5,966 nt of DNA from Candidatus Uhrbacteria bacterium (GTDB lineage: Bacteria > Patescibacteriota > Patescibacteriia > UBA9934 > UBA10169): assembly GCA_003505155.1 (NCBI GenBank), contig DNYJ01000007.1, positions 1 to 5,966 of the forward strand, written 5' to 3'. Every line of letters starts with the position of its first letter. Positions within the stretch are counted from its first letter, which is position 1. Both the position numbers and the translations under genes were made by a program. A model generated the notes under the pieces. The model was given only the letters and a program-made list of their open reading frames with translations, did not search any database and was not told where the DNA came from. This document shows positions 4,713 through 5,966 of the stretch, piece by piece.

Positions 4713-5444
4713 ATGAAAAATCAGTACTTCGGTGATTTTGGTGACTATCAAAAGTTTTCTCTCTTAAAACACCTCCGTGATTTTGGTGGTTTCAGGATTT
4801 TGGTTCACTGGATGAAAACAAAAGATGATGGGACTCGGGATGGCAAGCATATTGCCTATCTTGAAAAACCGCAGACATGGGACGGATACGACAAGGACGT
4901 TTATTATTTTTTGAAAGCGCATCGGGATAAAAACGAGAGAGACCTTGCCCTATTCGAAAATAGCGCACATGCACTCGGCATTTCATTTGCTAACGACCAC
5001 ATTGAAGATTCTGCCAACAGACTTCGTTTGATGGAGAGCTTGAGCAAAGATAAGAATTCGGAAATCGTCTTCTTCGATCCTGATAATGGCATCGAAGTGA
5101 AATCCATGACGGAACAAAACAAACACAAATACGTCTTATGGAGCGAAATTGACACGGCCTACCGTTCTGAAAAAAGCGTATTGATCTATCAGCATTTCTC
5201 GAGAATGAACAGGGACAAATTTATCGATGAGAAAGTGAAGGATATGGTCGTTCACTTTTCTATCGAACCATTCGTGATCCAGGTTAAACACTCGGTTTAT
5301 TTCTTGTTGCCCCAGAAGAAGCACGTAATGAAGATTAAGAAAGCGCTTCAGGATTATAATAATTCCTGGAAAACTCTGACTACCATTACCGACCCGTATA
5401 CCTCAAAATCGTCGAGGTTCGAACCATTGAAATCTCCTCTATAA
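4713..5444 (+). CDS. Conserved protein of unknown function with F-F-D-P-D-N-G motif (243 aa)
   Basis: A soluble protein with no signal peptide or membrane helix. It resembles a widespread but unnamed family seen in accessory regions; no family number can be given with confidence. The N-terminus N-Q-Y-F-G-D-F-G-D-Y-Q-K (3-14) and L-L-K-H-L are followed by I-L-V-H-W-M (29-34) and D-D-G-T-R-D-G-K (38-45). A charged middle (70-115) leads to the sharpest motif, E-I-V-F-F-D-P-D-N-G-I-E-V-K-S (117-131). After that come Y-V-L-W-S-E-I (140-146), V-L-I-Y-Q-H-F-S-R (156-164) and a beta-rich C-terminus, F-V-I-Q-V-K-H-S-V-Y-F-L-L (187-199). A hydrophobic strand ending in D-P-D-N-G is reminiscent of the D-P-x-x motif of some methyltransferase-like and TcmP-like proteins, which is speculation. 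The gene has its own likely promoter and terminators on both sides, so it appears to be a single transcription unit. Its AT-rich codons and accessory neighbours suggest acquisition. Confidence 0.8.
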   Translation: MKNQYFGDFGDYQKFSLLKHLRDFGGFRILVHWMKTKDDGTRDGKHIAYLEKPQTWDGYDKDVYYFLKAHRDKNERDLALFENSAHALGISFANDHIEDSANRLRLMESLSKDKNSEIVFFDPDNGIEVKSMTEQNKHKYVLWSEIDTAYRSEKSVLIYQHFSRMNRDKFIDEKVKDMVVHFSIEPFVIQVKHSVYFLLPQKKHVMKIKKALQDYNNSWKTLTTITDPYTSKSSRFEPLKSPL

Positions 5445-5455
5445 ACCCATGCTAA

Positions 5456-5548
5456 GGTGGTACTGGACCCGAGTACACCGCCAGGACAATTTCTTATCGT
5501 GCAACCCACTTGCCTCAGGCATGTGGGGCGATCGATGGGGCCGTGTCC
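5456..5548 (+). other. Stem-rich intergenic segment, candidate structured RNA
   Basis: Between the 243-residue gene and the convergent gene, several stems can form. First is GGTG-(G)-TACT with AGTA-CACC (5456-5464 with 5472-5479). Then comes a nested set: GGACA/TGTCC (5484-5488 with 5544-5548) enclosing ATCG/CGAT (5496-5499 with 5529-5532), CCCAC/GTGGG (5505-5509 with 5523-5527) and, after one T-T mismatch, TGCC/GGCA (5511-5514 with 5518-5521). This could be a 3' UTR structure, a small RNA or coincidence. No convincing coding sequence is seen here. Confidence 0.3.
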
Positions 5549-5553
5549 GATGC

Positions 5554-5583
5554 ACAAAACGACCCAGCGATGGGCCGTTTTGT
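5554..5583. terminator. Bidirectional terminator between convergent genes
   Basis: ACAAAACG (5554-5561) pairs with CGTTTTGT (5576-5583), and after one A-C mismatch CCCA (5563-5566) pairs with TGGG (5571-5574) around a GCGA tetraloop. The flanking A- and T-runs give a U-tract on either strand. It lies 109 bases after the stop of the plus-strand gene and five bases after the stop of the minus-strand gene, so it can serve both. Confidence 0.8.
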
Positions 5584-5588
5584 TTATC

Positions 5589-5966
5589 TTATTCGCGATA
5601 CTTCAAATATACTTTTAACTCGCTTTTCGAATTTGCGAAACCAATCTCTGCCAGATGGAAGGCGGTTGGATCATACTTTTCTCCATCTTCTAATCCCATC
5701 CAGTCAACCAACTCTTCATACTCCGCAGCCTTTGGATTATTGATCGTCTTTAACAGATGATCGTAACCACCAGCTCCGCCACAATCCTCGGGAGGGCAAA
5801 GATTCTCACCTGCTAAGCAAACAGGATATTTTTTCTTTTCAGCAGGAATCGACTTCTCAAATAAAACTGTATGATCCCAAGAGTCTCCAAAGTCGTAAGT
5901 GTAGGTACACTGCTTCAAACGCTTTGGAAACCAATTAGCCAACAGTTCTTTAGACTCATCTAGCTC
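5589..5966 (-). CDS. Plasmid pRiA4b ORF-3-like protein, C-terminal part (cut by right edge)
   Basis: The frame is open to the right edge, so only the last 125 residues are visible and the true start lies outside the window. The family is recognised from Y-T-Y-D-F-G-D-S-W-D-H (22-32 of the visible part), followed by E-K and the cysteine motif V-C-L-A-G-E-N-L-C-P-P-E-D-C-G-G-A-G-G-Y (49-68). The end contains F-H-L-A-E-I. These match the pRiA4b ORF-3 family (Pfam PRiA4_ORF3), named after a plasmid gene of Agrobacterium rhizogenes and found on plasmids and in accessory chromosomal regions. Its biochemical role is not known to me; the three Cys (50, 57, 62 of the visible part) suggest metal binding or a structural role, which is inference. 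No signal peptide or helix is seen in the visible part. It is convergent with the 243-residue gene and ends at a shared terminator. Confidence 0.85.
   Translation of the reverse strand, partial: ELDESKELLANWFPKRLKQCTYTYDFGDSWDHTVLFEKSIPAEKKKYPVCLAGENLCPPEDCGGAGGYDHLLKTINNPKAAEYEELVDWMGLEDGEKYDPTAFHLAEIGFANSKSELKVYLKYRE

Noticed and set aside
5414..5425. GAGGTTCGAACC resembling the tRNA T arm, possible attachment site remnant
   Set aside because: Only about ten bases match, it is within the coding end of the 243-residue gene, and it is a simple palindrome; likely chance.
5449..5760. 103-codon plus-strand open frame after the 243-residue gene
   Set aside because: It runs through the bidirectional terminator and over the pRiA4b ORF-3-like gene; the translation has no domain character.
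1..5966. CRISPR array or insertion sequence
   Set aside because: No regularly spaced direct repeats and no transposase or integrase reading frame were found.

Overview
The window looks like a piece of a Candidate Phyla Radiation (Patescibacteria) genome, most likely a Parcubacteria-type lineage. The evidence is several short secreted proteins with two membrane helices and the 'W-G-G-x-x-W-M-x-S-x-G' loop of TrbC/VirB2-like pilins, a free-standing 80-residue GIY-YIG protein, compact overlapping genes, and no clear Shine-Dalgarno sequence before any start. TGA acts as an ordinary stop (galU and the solute-binding protein both end in TGA), so the code appears standard and the recoded Gracilibacteria/Absconditabacteria are unlikely. 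The lineage is an inference from gene content.

Left block (1-3991, all minus strand, so read right to left): galU (UTP-glucose-1-phosphate uridylyltransferase), then a predicted sugar-binding lipoprotein, then a 263-residue cysteine-rich membrane protein. The two junctions are both 4-base ATGA overlaps. Two smaller TrbC/VirB2-like membrane proteins follow after gaps of 25 and 72 bases, and a possible further gene starts at 34 and leaves the window. The three small membrane proteins share one architecture and look like diverged tandem paralogues. The block reads as a cell-surface operon: nucleotide-sugar supply, an extracytoplasmic ligand-binding protein without its transporter, and pilin-like subunits.

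Centre (3992-4416): a divergent control region with a TATAAT -10 box for galU and a TTGACG-N17-TAAACT promoter for tRNA-Ser(CGA), whose CCA end is encoded. Immediately after the tRNA comes a dense cluster of inverted repeats (4245-4399).

Right block (4417-5966): visibly more AT-rich and accessory in character. It holds a GIY-YIG endonuclease-like gene, a terminator, a 243-residue conserved protein of unknown function with an F-F-D-P-D-N-G motif, a 144-base intergenic stretch rich in potential RNA stems that ends in a bidirectional terminator, and the C-terminal part of a convergent pRiA4b ORF-3-like gene running off the right edge. The tRNA gene sits at the boundary between the two blocks.
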